This document shows positions 12,380-25,639 of a DNA stretch of 64,000 nt, piece by piece. Within the stretch, counting starts at the first letter, position 1; each line of letters opens with the position of its first letter. The translations under genes and the position numbers were made by a program. The notes beneath the pieces are model-generated. The model ran no database searches, had not been told where the DNA came from, and was given only the letters and a program-made list of their open reading frames with translations. The stretch comes from Zhengitettix transpicula (taxonomy: Eukaryota > Arthropoda > Insecta > Orthoptera > Tetrigidae), in assembly GCA_037074705.1 (NCBI GenBank), contig CM073590.1, positions 235,588,101 through 235,652,100 on the forward strand. The letters are read 5' to 3'.

Positions 12380-13717
12380 TCCGACAATTTTCCTTTTCTC
12401 TCTGCCTCCAATGTTGTAATTTACGTTCCTCTGAGCTCCTCCAATCGCGTCATTTATTAAATCTGGGCGACTTCAAATAATGTACGCCAACTACATTTTT
12501 TTAACGTTTCATCGATAAAAACCGTTATTTTATTTCCAATTCGAACATTCAGGATTGCATTGCCACATTCACGCTGCAAATTACTTCACCCACCACTTCC
12601 GTTACGCCAACTTCTTAAAGGTAATGGTGACTTCACGCGCTTTCAAAAAATTTTCTTAAGGAATTTTGCCAATTCTCCGAGTAAATTATAGCCGTTGTTC
12701 TTCTTGCGAACACAGCCCAGGAATTTATCGTAGGAACCAGGAAGCTTTCGTAATTACAAGTTTCCTCCTGTCACGGCAGAATGCTCTCAATCCTGTTTCC
12801 ACCGTCGGAGATCTCGGGAAGAAGATAATTTCTTACCAGCGCTAATTCAATCGTCTGGTGCAGCTTCACGCTCCTACATTTATGAAGTCCAATCTACAAT
12901 GATCCTAACGTTTAATGGATACTTGCCCGAAATCAGAAACGTCAATCTGCCGTTTAGCGGCGTTCCAAGGTTATCACTTGCTCGTTACGACGACGGGCCT
13001 AATAATTGTTCGGCGTCGCTTTTACAGCAGCACGACGGATGACGCAATTTCCGGTTTCATATAACGTAATGAATAATGCAATTTTTGTTTTAATAATCCC
13101 ACGACCGCATATTTAATAACAAATTCATGCGTTGCAACCGCAGCTGGCGCTAACCAGAGACATTAACGTTTGCACATGCTATCCATCTTTGGCCAAAGAC
13201 GTTACGTAAGTATATGCCGTTTTCCTTGCCGATTGCCTTGATCATAAATTCGTGAATTTATTTCGCGCTAATTGTCACTTACCAGTTGTTTTTTTACATT
13301 CTGGAAGGATAAATTAATCAGGTGTTATCTTTTACATGACAACGCCTTTTACAATGTCGCTGTCGGTAGGATTTTTCTCTCATATTTTGTGTGTGTGTGC
13401 GAGAAGCAAGCTTAGAGTAATCTCTACTTTCACTCTATATTTTCCTCGTTATCTACTTCTTCAGGACGTCATTATCAACTGAGTTTAAATAAACCTACCA
13501 GTCTTGTTTATCTGTCTCTCTGCTTTTTTTTTGTTGATTTTTCTCTCTCCTGTATTATTACTACCCATTTTCGTCTGTTCTCAATGGATTATCCCCATAA
13601 ATACTTATAACAATATTACCTCACCTTTGTCAAAACCAGAACAGTTCGCTACGTTGTATATATTGTAATAATTAAACGGGACCCTTTTTAATTTGCCCCA
13701 CGTTGTGGTAGCCAAAA
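12380..13717. other. Intergenic; tRNA-primer-like site at right edge
   Basis: No gene was recognised. At 13695-13717 the minus strand reads TGGCTACCACAACGTGGGG, a likely decayed primer-binding site next to the LTR-like repeat that begins at 13718. A second TGTAATAATTAA occurs at 13664. A moderately GC-rich unique stretch (about 12600-13050) has no visible features. Confidence 0.45.
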
Positions 13718-14881
13718 TGTAATAATTAAATATGATGGGCTTTTAAATGAACAATTATCAACTTTACACCTAACAAAATTTATTTAACAAAACTTGAAAC
13801 AATTATACAAGTTTAATAAAAAAACATATCTCAATCTCTCAAAGGTCTTTACTGGGTTTGATAACGGACAGAACATTTAACTAATCAAAGAAACAAAATT
13901 TATTTTAAATTAAAAAGAAATATTTATTCGTCTAGACATAGACGAAATTAATGATCGACCAACTTACTCTACAAGATTGATTCTAAATTTAAAGAGTTTA
14001 TTTTATCAACACAAAAGAAAAGAACGATATCTGACTGTATCTTTTAATTCGGTTTACACATATTAATACCATGAAATTTCAACTTACGATTACTCAGGAA
14101 AATTTGTCTCGTTCATACACACACACACACTTTATATACTGGACGTTTTAAACACTGACTCTAACACACACTGTTGGTTCGACGATAGCTGGTTCTCCGT
14201 TCGTGAAGGACATATCACTTGCTCGTGGTGAAAACTACTCGACGCTGGATGCAGTGTCCTGGTCTCCTACCATCGAAGACAGTGGTATAATTTTGATATT
14301 ACAACAGATTAGACTTCAGCATACAAAAATGTTTATCGTTGAATAATTTTGCTATTTCTCTCGCAGGCTACAAAATTTCTCCATTCTCGGTGCTCGCCGT
14401 ACGCCTCCACAACTCTAACTCCAACACTCAGCTAACTTTTTCAAAAGCCGCTCTCGCTTATATATCCCAGTCCCTTCCATTTTCCTTTGTTCCAAAACTA
14501 CGTCGCAACTGCCCGATGACAGTTTCCTCCATTATTCCGAGATTTATATTATGCAGGTGCAGTTACTTAGCTAGCAAAAATAGCTCACTACTCTGTCTTG
14601 TCCCAAAGCCGACCATCGAGACAGGTCTAATTTGTCTTTGCACCCTCAATTACTTTGAACTTGTATTCTCACCCCCGCACGCACGTGCGCTGTTCTAAAT
14701 TCTCCAGACCGCCCAAACTGCACCCTCAATCCTAAGTATACAACATTACAAACTGTCCCTTGAACCGTCCAGGCCATTAATGAGAAACAATGCCTGCCTT
14801 AACAGATTTATCTTGCGACAGGCCACCCGCAGGTGCCTTGCTCTGACTCCTCAATACCAATCCTAAGTACACAACATTACA
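13718..14881 (-). mobile_element. LTR-like repeat, copy 1
   Basis: The sequence starts TGTAATAA and ends ATTACA, giving short inverted termini as expected for an LTR. It aligns in pieces with 52780-54235: a shared block near 13850-13870 (TACTGGGTTTGA-AACGGACAGAA), another near 14000-14035 (AAGAAAAGAACGA-ATCTGACTGT) and a third near 14258-14280 (CTGGTCTCCTACCATCGAAG). An earlier ATTACA end at 14750 is also possible. The adjacent primer-binding-site-like sequence at 13695-13717 implies minus orientation. No gag/pol reading frame is attached, so this is a solo or fragmentary LTR. Confidence 0.6.
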
Positions 14882-16366
14882 ACTTCCTCTGACGGCCAAG
14901 AAACAATGCCTTTCCTTCAAGACATTACATTATACTATAAAATAATGATTAACTTATCTGTTTTTAGTAAGACTTGTTCATGAATACCCTAAACTACCCC
15001 ATTTCCGTCTCAGAGGTAGGCTGAATTATTTTTTCAAGGGCTTCATCAAATTTAACTTCAGTAGCTATGATTTCATAAGCCGTAGGATAAGCCTAAATAA
15101 ATATTTTGCATTCCGCGGCCAATGTTTTCGAGACTGAATCGCCCCAGATTCATATCGCTGGTTTTATGAGTAGGTGAGCCACCTTTTCTTTTATTACGCC
15201 GTACATCCGTTCTTCAATGTCTCTTCATTATCCACTTCCAAGACGAGTCTCTATTGTGTATTTGATGAAAAGGTGTCCAATCTTCAATCTGACCCTGCGC
15301 CATTCTGTGAATTCAAAGGAGATTCCTTTTCATCGTTTTGATAAACATATATATTTTATCCGTCGGGTCTGTTTGATGTTATTCTTTCCTTTCCGGAGCG
15401 TTTCCCCTTGAGACACTTTACATTGGCACACCTGAGAGCCGTGGAGGGGTCGGGTTACAGGAAGCAGATGTCGGTGTCTCCTATGGGGAAAGGAAGGGAA
15501 GCTCTCCCCATTGTGTCGCACTCAGTCACACACACACAGCGGAAACACGCTCTCGGAACCGAGCATTCACTCAAACACGCCGTGTGTGTGCGAGCGTGCG
15601 TGTAATTAAAGCCCGAGCCCGAGAGTGTCGTTCGCAGGAAAACGCCATTACGTAGGTTCCCTTATCCGTCGTAGATGTCACCACGAGCAGAGGATCTGCA
15701 ACTGTTCCAAAGAAACTGGATGCTTAGAAATATCACTAGGTCAAGGATGACATTCGTCTTGGCGAGGAAGAATTATCACCGTAATGCATATGTACAATCC
15801 TCGAAACTGATCGACAGCCAAGACGATAAATCTTTTCCTTCAACGTTAAATGTCACCTCATTTTTTTCTCCTTTTTTCCCCCAAGTCTTATCTGCTATAA
15901 TCCAGACGGGCAACTCATTGCCTTTACAATGGTCCTGACTCATCCTCAACGCTCATGATCTCGTATGGATTCCAACTTCAACCCAACACCGTCTTTTTTT
16001 CTCTTCCCCCGTTGCTCTTTTCTAAATTCCTAAATGCCTCCACTATGTCTTACGAAATCATTCATCAGTAAGAGGCCGGTGGTTCGCCTCATTAGTTACG
16101 TGCGACATAACGACATCAACCATGAAGCAACCGGGGATCTGATACATTTCTAATTCCGTCTCCATAATACGCAACGGGATCCAATTTATAAAAGGGCAAC
16201 AATTTAGAACCAAGTTGACCCAAAAAATTATTTTTCCTCACAACATATTGTAAATAAAGCTAGTTTTACGAACAATCAACGCATGTCGACACTATTGTAT
16301 GTGCTCACTGCCGTTGAGCACAGTAATGAGGCAGTTTTTGAACTTTAATGGAGAGTCCAATGGTGG
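14882..16366. other. Intergenic, nothing recognised
   Basis: No supported gene. Short open frames between 15217 and 15938 overlap in several frames. A short CA repeat is present near 15530. Confidence 0.45.
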
Positions 16367-16560
16367 TGGTGTCACGGAATACTGCGCATGCGCATTTCCA
16401 GATAGATTTTTCTGTGTTAAGCATTAGCAGGACAGGGACGAGCCATTTAAAGTATTCAAAATCGAAGCAGGAATTCACACAGTTAAAACCATGATTATTA
16501 TCAAGTTTTTAAAATTAAAATAAATATTAGTTGTGGCACATGAGAATCATATTCCTAAAG
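16367..16560 (+). repeat. Dispersed repeat with CTGCGCATGCGC core, copy 1
   Basis: It shares ordered blocks with 39320-39490: CTGCGCATGCGC, GCATTAGCAGGA, a GTTAAAAC-CA-ATTATTAT block, and TG-CACATGAG at the end. The palindromic core resembles the NRF-1/EWG binding consensus. Divergence between copies is considerable. It is not related to the SINE-like family. Confidence 0.5.
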
Positions 16561-16675
16561 TACTTCCTTTATTTATCCTTGCGTACAGCATATAAAAGTC
16601 CCGGGTTTCTCATCCGTACGCAACACCTCTTAATGGTGGTCGATTTTCTCCCGAATGTGAGTTTATTTATTCTAG

Positions 16676-17003
16676 TTTTTTTTAGGGCAACAGGCTACAT
16701 GAGGGTAATTTACATGGTGGCAACTCCCCTTTAATAGCATAGGAAGGGATTTGAAAGGGGGGATGCGGAAGGGTAGAGGAAGGCAGCCAAGGGTTAACTA
16801 GGGCCCCCGGGTAATAGTTTAAGGATCCTACCCGGCGTTCGCCTAAAAGTAATGCAGGGAAAACCCTATGAAAACGTGCATAAGGTAGGTCGGGCATTTG
16901 GTACTTGTCCCACGCCCTTCCGATAGCGGGAGAGGAGTTTGCTGTGGGGACGCAGCATTCCCTTTTCCGTACCTCGACCAGTTTAGGAGGCAGCTGGCCG
17001 ATT
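16676..17003 (-). mobile_element. SINE-like retroposon, copy D (5' truncated)
   Basis: Orientation is minus: the T-run and AGGGCAACAGGCTACATGAG are at the left. The copy ends at the right after GTTTAGGAGGCAGCTGGCCG, so the 5' ~200 bp are missing. It shows a few internal substitutions relative to the copy at 11836-12368. Confidence 0.7.
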
Positions 17004-17824
17004 TACAAAGTGAAGACATTCATGTAACCTTTATAACGATATGCCATCGAGTGAGACCACTTTTCTGCCTTTCATATCCCTTGATCGTAACCTTTTGATT
17101 TCTGCAAACCTTATTCTTTGTTCCATAATTATTGTACCGATGTCACTATTATTTTCTTTGTAACCCAGAGAAAATATGTCATATTTCTCTCCGGATCTGA
17201 AAAGTCTGAAAGTTCTCCGCTTCAATTTTAGTTTATATCGTCCTAATTATTCCCCTAGTTTTAATTCTGATGTGTTTTTTTTTTTTTTAAGTCAGCCCAT
17301 GTGATCCAACACTTTGAATTTTTACAATGACGTCTCTCTCTCTCTTTAATCGGCCATTTTTTTCCTTCTTAAATGCGACAGTACAAAGGTATTTTAATCT
17401 GAACTCCACACCAAGGGGGGGGGGGGGAATTAGAACACAAAAAAAAAAACCCCGTCGCCAGTGGATATGTCTGAGCACACGCTGATTTGTTTTTCCTCCT
17501 CGTCCTTCTTATAAACAGACCTCTCCGAGGTTCTTTGCTTGATGACGTAGACCGTCATGCCTATCAGTTTTACGACGACGACCTCTAAAGCTGGTTGGCG
17601 CCGTATATAATCGTCTTTGTGTTCTGCGATAGTCGTGTCTGCATTGTATTACTCTCGGCACTGTGACAGTAGCTACTTAATTATATTTACGGATTTCTCA
17701 GGTGCCTCAAAACAAGAGCGCGTCTATTTCTACCTTGTTTATCTTATTTCTCGTTCAATTCGTTCGTCACTTCAAAAAGTGTTTTTTTTATATATATAAG
17801 CCCCTACATTTTCGTTGGTTTAAC
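17004..17824. other. Intergenic, nothing recognised
   Basis: AT-rich unique sequence with a short CT run near 17337 and homopolymer G and A runs near 17415-17450. No gene is supported. Confidence 0.45.
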
Positions 17825-18055
17825 ATTAATATTATACCCTTAGTATAGTTAAAGAATTATTATTTTTTGTTATTATTCATATTATTTTACTTATGTTGAA
17901 CACGAAAATTTGTGTTTCCGAAGTTTAGTATTTTTGTGTTAACTTTTAATTATTTATAATTGTAGCATTCAATTCTTATATTTTAATTTCATGTATGTCC
18001 TCAAATGAGGACTAATGGAATCCATATAAAATAAATGAAATCAAATCATCATAAT
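17825..18055 (+). mobile_element. LINE 3'-end-like tail, copy 1
   Basis: The segment contains the near-palindrome GTCCTCAAATGAGGACTAAT followed by GGAAT and a short A-rich repeated tail (AAATGAAATCAAATC). A diverged copy in inverse orientation lies at 35414-35660. An AT-rich 3' UTR ending in a short simple-repeat tail is typical of non-LTR retrotransposons. No RT frame is attached. Confidence 0.5.
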
Positions 18056-18439
18056 TGAGAATCATTTTTATAGAATCGCTGGAGGGAAAACAAATTGTAT
18101 AGAGCCTGCAGTCTTTAGAATTATCGTGTACCATCGTGTACGAATGGAACAGAATCAGAAGATACCCAGTATTTTAATAAAATAGACTATAAATTTTGTC
18201 CTGAAAATTTGTTCACACTTTTTAAAATCTTTACTTCACTAAAATAAAAGTTTCACATAAAAAAGTTAATTTTATAGGGAAAATTAAAAAAAAAACAACT
18301 ACCATTACGACTCTGGTTAGATTAATTTTTAAATCTTCTTGTTGGAAGATTATCCTCAAATAGTTGCTGCTGGTAAATTGTTCCACTCACTTATCGATCT
18401 GTTTAAAAATGAAATCTTTCCCTGCGTCTGTTCATTGCG

Positions 18440-18880
18440 GTCTCATTTCTGAATTTTTTTATCACCTCTCCCAATGGAGGTTTGTTTTCCGTGTGTCCTT
18501 TCCACCATTTGTTTGCCCGTGTACCATTTTAAATACAGCACAAATACTGTACTTCCTCCTTCTGGTTGCCAACGATTCCCTTTCCTAATTTCTCCACCTT
18601 ATCTCGCCCTACAGTGGCCAGTGTTTCCATATTATTACAAGTTTCGTTGCATCCCTCTGAAGTTTTCCTGGGCCTTCTATGTGAGTGTTTCTTATAAGGA
18701 TCCCAACAATCTGAATATGAAACGACCTAGAGTTTTATACGCAAAATGTTCTGATTTGCCGTAACCGCTTTTTTTAATATTCTCGAAATGTAAGGGCTCT
18801 AAATATACTTGTTCTTTGCACCCTAAATTTGAGCTCTCAATGATTCCTAGATACTTGCATCTGTTTTTTTTTCCTTCTCT
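18440..18880 (-). mobile_element. LINE reverse-transcriptase remnant
   Basis: Read on the minus strand, fragments in more than one frame resemble the region just downstream of the RT catalytic core. They include a KYLGII-like motif (near 18850), then GKLQRDATKLV, then an ERESLATRRRKY-like run and FKMVHG. This order (GKxQRRATK, LxxLxxRRRRGDLI, YKIxHG) is well known from CR1/Jockey-type elements. Stop codons and frameshifts interrupt it, so it is a pseudogene fragment. Confidence 0.5.
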
Positions 18881-18904
18881 GCATTTATATTATAACCCAA
18901 TCGT

Positions 18905-19380
18905 AGGGGCTACCTTTGGAAATGCCTTTTCCTCTCCGTTTTTGAACTAAGGTTCCCACAAGCCGAGGCACCTCGGCATGTTTTGAGAGGTGTATGTTCC
19001 GGGGTCGCAGACCTTGGGCATACGGTAAGGGTTGTTCACTGTTCCCATTGGAACAGTCGACCAGTTGCCTCCTAAACTGGTCGAGGTACGGAGAAGGGAA
19101 TGCTGCGTCCCCACAGCAAACTCCTCTCCCGGTATCGGAAGGGCGTGGGATAAGTACCCAATGCCCGACCTACCTGATGCAGGTTTTTCTAGGGTTTTCC
19201 CTGCATTACTTTGAGGCGAATGCCGGGTAGGATCCTTAAACTATAGCCCGGGGGCCCTAGTAGCCCTTGGATACCTTCCTCTACCCTTCCGCATCCCCCC
19301 TTTCAAATCCCTTCCTATGCTATTAAAGGTGAGTTGTCACCATGTGGATTACCCTCATGTAGCCTGTTACCCTAAAAAAA
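18905..19380 (+). mobile_element. SINE-like retroposon, copy E (slightly 5' truncated)
   Basis: About 475 bp, lacking the 5' hairpin region but retaining the rest of the body and the 3' end CCTGTTACCC plus A-run. One short deletion and scattered substitutions separate it from the copy at 11836-12368. Confidence 0.75.
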
Positions 19381-19383
19381 TAA

Positions 19384-20454
19384 AAAGTGTATTTACACGA
19401 TATTTATTGAACGTTATTCAGTTATTTTTTTCGCTATTCTGTTCCGGGAATTTAAAATACCACCAATAGATTCCTTACGTAGGGTTTGGTTTGGGGGTTT
19501 TTTTTTTTTCGCGGACAGCCAGTATCATATAGTTTTTCAGACAAAAAAAATTCTGATCGTGATGGTCTGATATACTGTAGTAGTGATTTCACTTTCCATT
19601 AAAGCACAGTCTTCAGTAAACAAAAAAAGTGATCTATTTTCAGAAATGCATAAGAAATTGTGTTTCAGAATTTCTGCAACTTTGTCGTTGAAGTCCCGCG
19701 CTCTTGAGTGCAATATTTAAGTTCATGGCCAATGTCACCAGCCACCTAATGTGCTTTTTAATCGCTGTGAGGAATATCCCTGAAATAAACTTTATGAGAT
19801 TGTCGTGTTCCGTCTGCACACTCAAATTATTTACAGCGTACTTAGTTGGCAGCGCGTTAATGGAAACGTGTTCTCTACTCCCTCACATTTTCTTTTTCTT
19901 AAAAAAATCCCTGACAATAGCCATTTATAATTCTAGAATATTTTATCAACCTGAGAGAAAGGCACAGCAAAACTAAAAAAACTGCTAACATATTGACCGT
20001 CACAGCTACATTATGTTTGAAGTGAAACTTCTCGTGTCGGCGAAGAATACGTCAGGCCGACTGTCTGCTTGGTTAATTTCGTTCCTCTGCCTCACGCAGG
20101 CAAGCGTCATTGAAGGGGCACCACGCTTTAGGGCGTGATTCATAATCACCTAAATTAATTACGGTAATTTCTTATTTACGTGGCAGCATATTTTACATCA
20201 TACTCATAAAGGAAACAACAAACACTTTTGGTTTTTTTTCTATGTTGGAAAACCTTTCTGCGCCCTTCCATTAACAGTTTCATGTTCCAAAGCATTATCC
20301 TATAAAATTCTTACCGTAAATATTTTGCAATTTAACTAAAATATAACGTAATTATTATCAAGGTAACACGTACCTAAAACGTCATCGTAACTTGTTCCCT
20401 CAGTTATTTCGGACTGTGATCAATATAAAACTCTGAATAGAATTAAAAAAAAAA
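19384..20454. other. Intergenic, nothing recognised
   Basis: No gene is supported. Open frames on both strands near 19640-19976 have no recognised domain. Confidence 0.45.
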
Positions 20455-20716
20455 CTCCTCTCCCGCTATCGGAAGGGCGTGGGACAAATACCCAATGCCC
20501 GACCTACCCGATGCAGGTTTTTCTAGGGTTTTCCCTGCATTTCTTTAGGCGAATGCCAGGTAGGATACTTAAACCATAGCCCGGGGACCCTAGTTAACCC
20601 TTGGCTACCTTCCTCTACCCTTCCGCATCCCCCCTTTCTAATCCCTTCCTATGCTATTAAAGGGGAGTTGCCAAATGTGGATCACCCTCATGTAGCCTGT
20701 TGCCCTTAAAAAAAAC
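20455..20716 (+). mobile_element. SINE-like retroposon, copy F (5' truncated)
   Basis: Only the 3' half of the family (about 260 bp) is present, starting at CTCCTCTCCCGCTATCGG and ending CCTGTTGCCC plus A-run. Confidence 0.75.
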
Positions 20717-21406
20717 AGAAATATCAGGGGTTCGTAAATTAACCAAAAAAATTTTTTTTGAAAAAACTTATTTTATTTTAATTCGCATCAACTTCTAGGT
20801 CATTGATGATTACTTAATACACTTATTTATTTTACATTAATTATTATTGGTTCTTTATATTTCACAGTAAAGATTAATCATTTTCAGGTATTTAATTATT
20901 AGTCTTTGGTATTCTGATGAGTGAAGCACTTCACTGATTTTTTTTACTGTCCAGTAGCTGTTTAAAAATAAAATATAATAATAATATTGTTATAGTATTT
21001 TAGTGCTCATACAATTTATATAAACATCAAATCGGAAACAACTGTCGACGCAGTATTTTGTAGATATATAATTTCAATTCACGATCTTATACGAAGTATT
21101 TTAGGTGTCGTAAACCTTTTACTTCTCTTATAAATTTTTAACGAAGCCAAGAATATATATTTATCTCCTCTTTATCCTTGGTATGTTTAAAATGTGATAA
21201 AGAGTGGACTATTTTACTTATATTTTTAACAAATATAATAATCTGACTTATTTTTAAATTAAATATTAGAAACAACAGCGCATGATTCAGAGAGAAAAAA
21301 TATTAATGTATTTTTTTATATTTCTATTATCTGGCAAACCGCACGTTAGAAATTTGTTTAACTAAATTTCCTAATAATAAATTATAATTCAAATGTAACC
21401 ATACAC
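20717..21406. other. AT-rich spacer
   Basis: Strongly AT-rich, no gene or element recognised. Confidence 0.5.
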
Positions 21407-21437
21407 CTGAAGAGGTCCCAATCAGGGACGAAACATT
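21407..21437 (+). repeat. Hammerhead-like hairpin
   Basis: CTGAAGAG, then GTCCC-AATCA-GGGAC (perfect 5-bp stem II), then GAAACATT. It is nearly identical to the plus arm at 6455-6485. The extra G after CTGAAGA departs from the canonical hammerhead. No inverted partner was seen, so it is a single terminal-repeat remnant. Confidence 0.5.
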
Positions 21438-22210
21438 CTGTCTGATAAATATTATGTTTTAACAGAATAATAATTTTTTCTGAGTAACAGGCTGCTGTAT
21501 TTAATATTTATTTTTATTTTTGTAACGTCAGTGGCGTTCAATTTTTTCCCCCTTCAATGATTAACTATTGGAACACCCTCTATGACTTGAAGGAAGATTA
21601 AGTATCGATATAGACGTTCGGGTAAAGTCGTGAATATTCGGACCTCTTTCCGGAAAAAAAAGAGCGTATATCACACAGCTTATCGAAGAAAGATTATGAT
21701 AACATTAATTACCTAGCTACGGGTAGGGATCGATATGCTGGTTGGACGAGAGGGGTCCATTTTTTTTTAAAAAAAAAATAAAGAATGACGTAGTAGGTTT
21801 ATTAATATGAATCAAAATGTGTCTTTAACATCCTGGAAATGAATTATTCGGCAATGTTAATTTTTTTAAGAGTTACTTGGGCATATATTTTTTTTTGGAA
21901 TAAAAAAATCGTGTTGCATAAAAAAGAACGTTCTACTCCGGATGTAAGCCACGCGAGAATCTTCTCAGTGTCGTGTTATAACGTGGTCAAGCGTTTTTAA
22001 AATTGTAGAAGGGAAATGAAGCAGCAGAAAATATTTAATGCCTCGTCAAAAAAAAAAAAGTTCTTCGTGTATACAACTAGACGTTTAATGTAATTTTGAA
22101 AAATTGAAAGTAAATAATTTTAATGTAGGGTTACAGAAAGTCTGATTTCATTTAGATGTCTATGTGTGTTTCAGGATTAAAGAACTTTGGTTTTAGTAAT
22201 ATCCTTGATT
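21438..22210. other. AT-rich spacer
   Basis: No gene recognised. Contains homopolymer runs around 21760-21780. Confidence 0.5.
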
Positions 22211-22605
22211 CCGCTTCCAAATAATCGGATCGTTTCCTCAATAATCCTTAATAATTTTTGGTTAATAAAAATCAGCCATTGTACCTTATAGAAGACAGGA
22301 ATATAAGTGTTAAGAGACCTTCCAGTCGTCCTTCTTTGGCTTTTGTAATATCCTTGGTTTCGCTTCAAAATAATCCTATACTTGTACGATCTTTCTCTAA
22401 ATAGTTCTTGATAATATTTTCGTTATTTAAAATCCATTTCTCGTACTGGAAGATAGAAGAATAAATTTTTAAAAAACTTACAGACTTCCAAATAATCCTA
22501 TACTACGTCCGATGTTTCCCTTAATAACCCTTGATAAGTCTTTTCCTTAATAAAATCATTTAACTTTCTGGAAGATGAGAAATTAAAGTTTAAAAATATT
22601 TTTGA
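22211..22605. repeat. Degenerate tandem repeat, three units
   Basis: Three successive units share the order: CTTCCAAATAAT or CTTCAAAATAAT, then a CGAT-TTTC block, then TAAT-TTGATAA, then TTAATAAAAATCA-like, then a GAAGA(T/C) block. Units begin near 22215, 22366 and 22488. Divergence is high, so the array is old. Open frames across it are a side effect of the repeat. Confidence 0.45.
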
Positions 22606-24984
22606 TTTATTTTCGTTTAATAATTTTTTCTATAAGTTTAATTTCTCCTCCTAGAGACTTTTTTTCGATCTCCCAGAAACGAGCGCAAATCTTCACTGTC
22701 TAACAAGAGGACATTTCCACCTGGAAATTACATTCACTCTTCAACATATATTCAGAGGTTCTATTTTTTTATTAGATATAATTGCTGCTCATTTCTCAGT
22801 CTCCAAAAATATGGTCAGGGTTGTTCTAAATTCTAAAAGTTCCTTTCCAATCAGCGTAACGCTCTTCTAATGCGACCAGATTGTATTCCATTCGTTTTTC
22901 TATTATTAGACATAAGGCTTTTTCCTGTAGTGTCAACCTTCCTCCTTTAAACTCCAGCTTTGTTTCCAAATTGTCTTACAATTGTCCTGCTCACTCTTGT
23001 AGTTTTTACTTGTTGAAGTAAACCATCACTTTTTGTAATTTATATGTCTTTTCATGAACTGACGCCCTCTTCCTCTCGTTAACAGATCTCCTCCACATTC
23101 CCACAGCCCACCGGAAGCAATTGTGATCAGTCTGGAACCTTTCTTGCTTTTGCCACGAAGTTTATGCTCAGTTGCGTCCGGTAAATAAAGGTTACGTACG
23201 AGAATAAATATTTATTTCCAGGACGTAAATGACAGATGAGAACCACGATCGTGAAGGATAAAAATGGAGAGTTTTCTTAACGTTGTTGTTGTTGTAAATG
23301 AACGGCTTTATTTTTTTTTTGGGAGGATTTAAGCAGAGCTCGGCGACTCCGGAAGCCTCGCGTCGCGTCACGTCTGCCGCTGACGTCATGTGGCGCCACT
23401 GTCGTCCTGCCAACTGTGCACACGCCACCTCTAACGACCAGCCTTTTCCTTCTACTTACCATCGCAACATTCCTCAATAAGCTCCAGGCCAAAGGTTCAC
23501 ACTCCGCACGAGTCGGAGACGGGGAACTGGCTTCGTCAATGTGTTCCGCTTGAAGAAGAAGAAAAAAAGCACGTGTCAGTAAAATAAATTAAAAGAAAAA
23601 ATTCACAACACAGATATTTTTCGGATACTACATTTTCTGTAACATTGAAAAGTGTAAAACAATTAATGGAAACGTAGGCAGTAAATGGCGAGGAAGAAGA
23701 AGGACGATAATCAAACGTTTCCATCGGTAACAAAACTCAATTTCAGGCAAGAAATAAAAATTTCAGATCCATGTTTTGTTTGATCCATTCACGATTTACA
23801 ATTCTTATTCGTGAAGAAAACGGAATACCCGAAAAAAAACCTTGGTGTTAAAGAAGGCCGACATTACAATTCTAACATCATTGTCATCATGATAGTAAAG
23901 GGACAGAAAAATAATATTTAAAAGATGTTGAAAATACTGGACAATCGTCTCCGCGTGAAGTTTAGCTATAAAATAAATTATTGATTGTAGAAAAAAAACC
24001 GAAAATATTGATGTAGCAAAATATTGGTTCCGATGCTGAAAAAAAACCCAGAATTATATGAATAAAGGGGAACAAGATTTCCAATGATAGGTCGCAGCAA
24101 AAAAAACTACCAAATGTAGGATAGTCCAAGCCAAAAAAAATCCTTAAGGATAGCAAAGCTGTGAGTTTAGCCCAGTGACTAAGGAAACTGGACAAGTCAA
24201 AAAAACGGTCATATACATAAAATACATTATTAGGAAAATGAACATAATGAGAGAAATACGAAAATATTGTTAAATACACAAATAAGAAAATTCATATCGA
24301 GTACGTAATAGAGAAATTATTTAAGAATAAACAAGAGTATGCAAAGTCAGGATGAAATAGATTTGTTTCAACGAGGTGTTAGGATTACGGAAGGGTTTTC
24401 GATCATCCCCGTACGTGTAAAAGGCAATGGGAAAGTCTGAAAAATACAAACGACAAACGTTGGATGAGAAGTTTAAAGAAAAAGTCTGCGATGAAAGGCG
24501 CTTTTTGAACTACTTAGAAGAAAATACCATTACAAGTTATGGGTGATGGCGGAAGAAGCTCGAGACAGGGCAAAGTGGAGGAGGAAATTTTTGAAACCAA
24601 GTCCAATGACCTGCCTACACTTATTAATGAGACGAGAAACACTAGGGAAAAAGCGTAGTGAACGGAACGAATAAGAGGGGAGAACAGAAATTCCGGTATA
24701 AAAACAAAATCATTTTGTGCGTCGGAGCTGTTGTATGAAAAAAATTAGAATTGAAGAAAAGGCGGTCAATAGCAATTTCTCATAACTTGATAGTAAACGA
24801 GTCAAAATAATTAATTTCCTAATCTGCCAACCCGCGAGGTATTTTACAGACGACGTTCAAAACGAATGGGGCATTTATTCCCGATTTCTTTACCGTAGTC
24901 CGTCATTCATTAACCGCCTTATATTAAAGAGATATTTTTAATATAAATCTCATTTAAGCCTCACACCATAGTAAAGTTTTAATT
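22606..24984. other. Intergenic with a GC-rich patch
   Basis: No gene recognised. Bases 23330-23520 are GC-rich and include a perfect CRE-type TGACGTCA near 23381. This could be promoter-like, but no transcript structure is visible beside it. The remainder is AT-rich with several short A-runs. Confidence 0.4.
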
Positions 24985-25165
24985 AAGGAATATGGATGTG
25001 AATAATGTCGACCGGACTGGGAATCGAAAGGAAGGTCCTGGGTTCGTTTCCCGGTCCGGTCGACATTTTTCCGCCGGTATTCCTGAGACATTTTTCTTGA
25101 TTATATTCACGTCTCTGAGAGGAACTCCGCTCTGGTGTGTTTCCTCTTAGCTTTCCAGTCGTTTG
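24985..25165 (+). mobile_element. tRNA-derived SINE-like copy
   Basis: Bases 25034-25072 read GGTCCTGGGTTCGTTTCCCG followed shortly by GTCGACATTTTTCCG. The core GGTTCGTTTCC matches a tRNA T-loop (Pol III B box). The same two blocks in the same order recur on the minus strand at 50540-50605, so the two form a small family. The A box is not clear. A local inverted repeat (GTCGACCGGACTGGG with its complement) surrounds the B box. Confidence 0.5.
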
Positions 25166-25171
25166 CGGCAC

Positions 25172-25568
25172 GAAATAGTGGTGACTTTAATATTTTATAG
25201 CCGTAGTCACTCAATGAAATGTCCAGTACAATTGTTATTGTTAATCGGAAATGGCATAACACTTAGAAAAAATTTCCGCAGCATTCTTTAACTGACCTTA
25301 GCACGTTTCGACAGCACTAAAATAATTTTTCTTTTGTAATTAACTCATGATAAACTAGTCCATGGATCGATTTAGCCGTCGATATCTCGATATCACGCAT
25401 GAAGTTCTAATTGAATACGGACAGCCGTCTCCACTGAAGGATATTGAGTTCTTCCGGTGAGCGTGTGACTCGCTATTGTTTATAACTAACTAGAGGATGC
25501 CGGAGCTGAAACCAAAGACATGTCCTCGGAAAGTGGCGTAGGCAGAACGTCGGGAGGGTTTTTTATTT

Positions 25569-25639
<71 letters not shown>
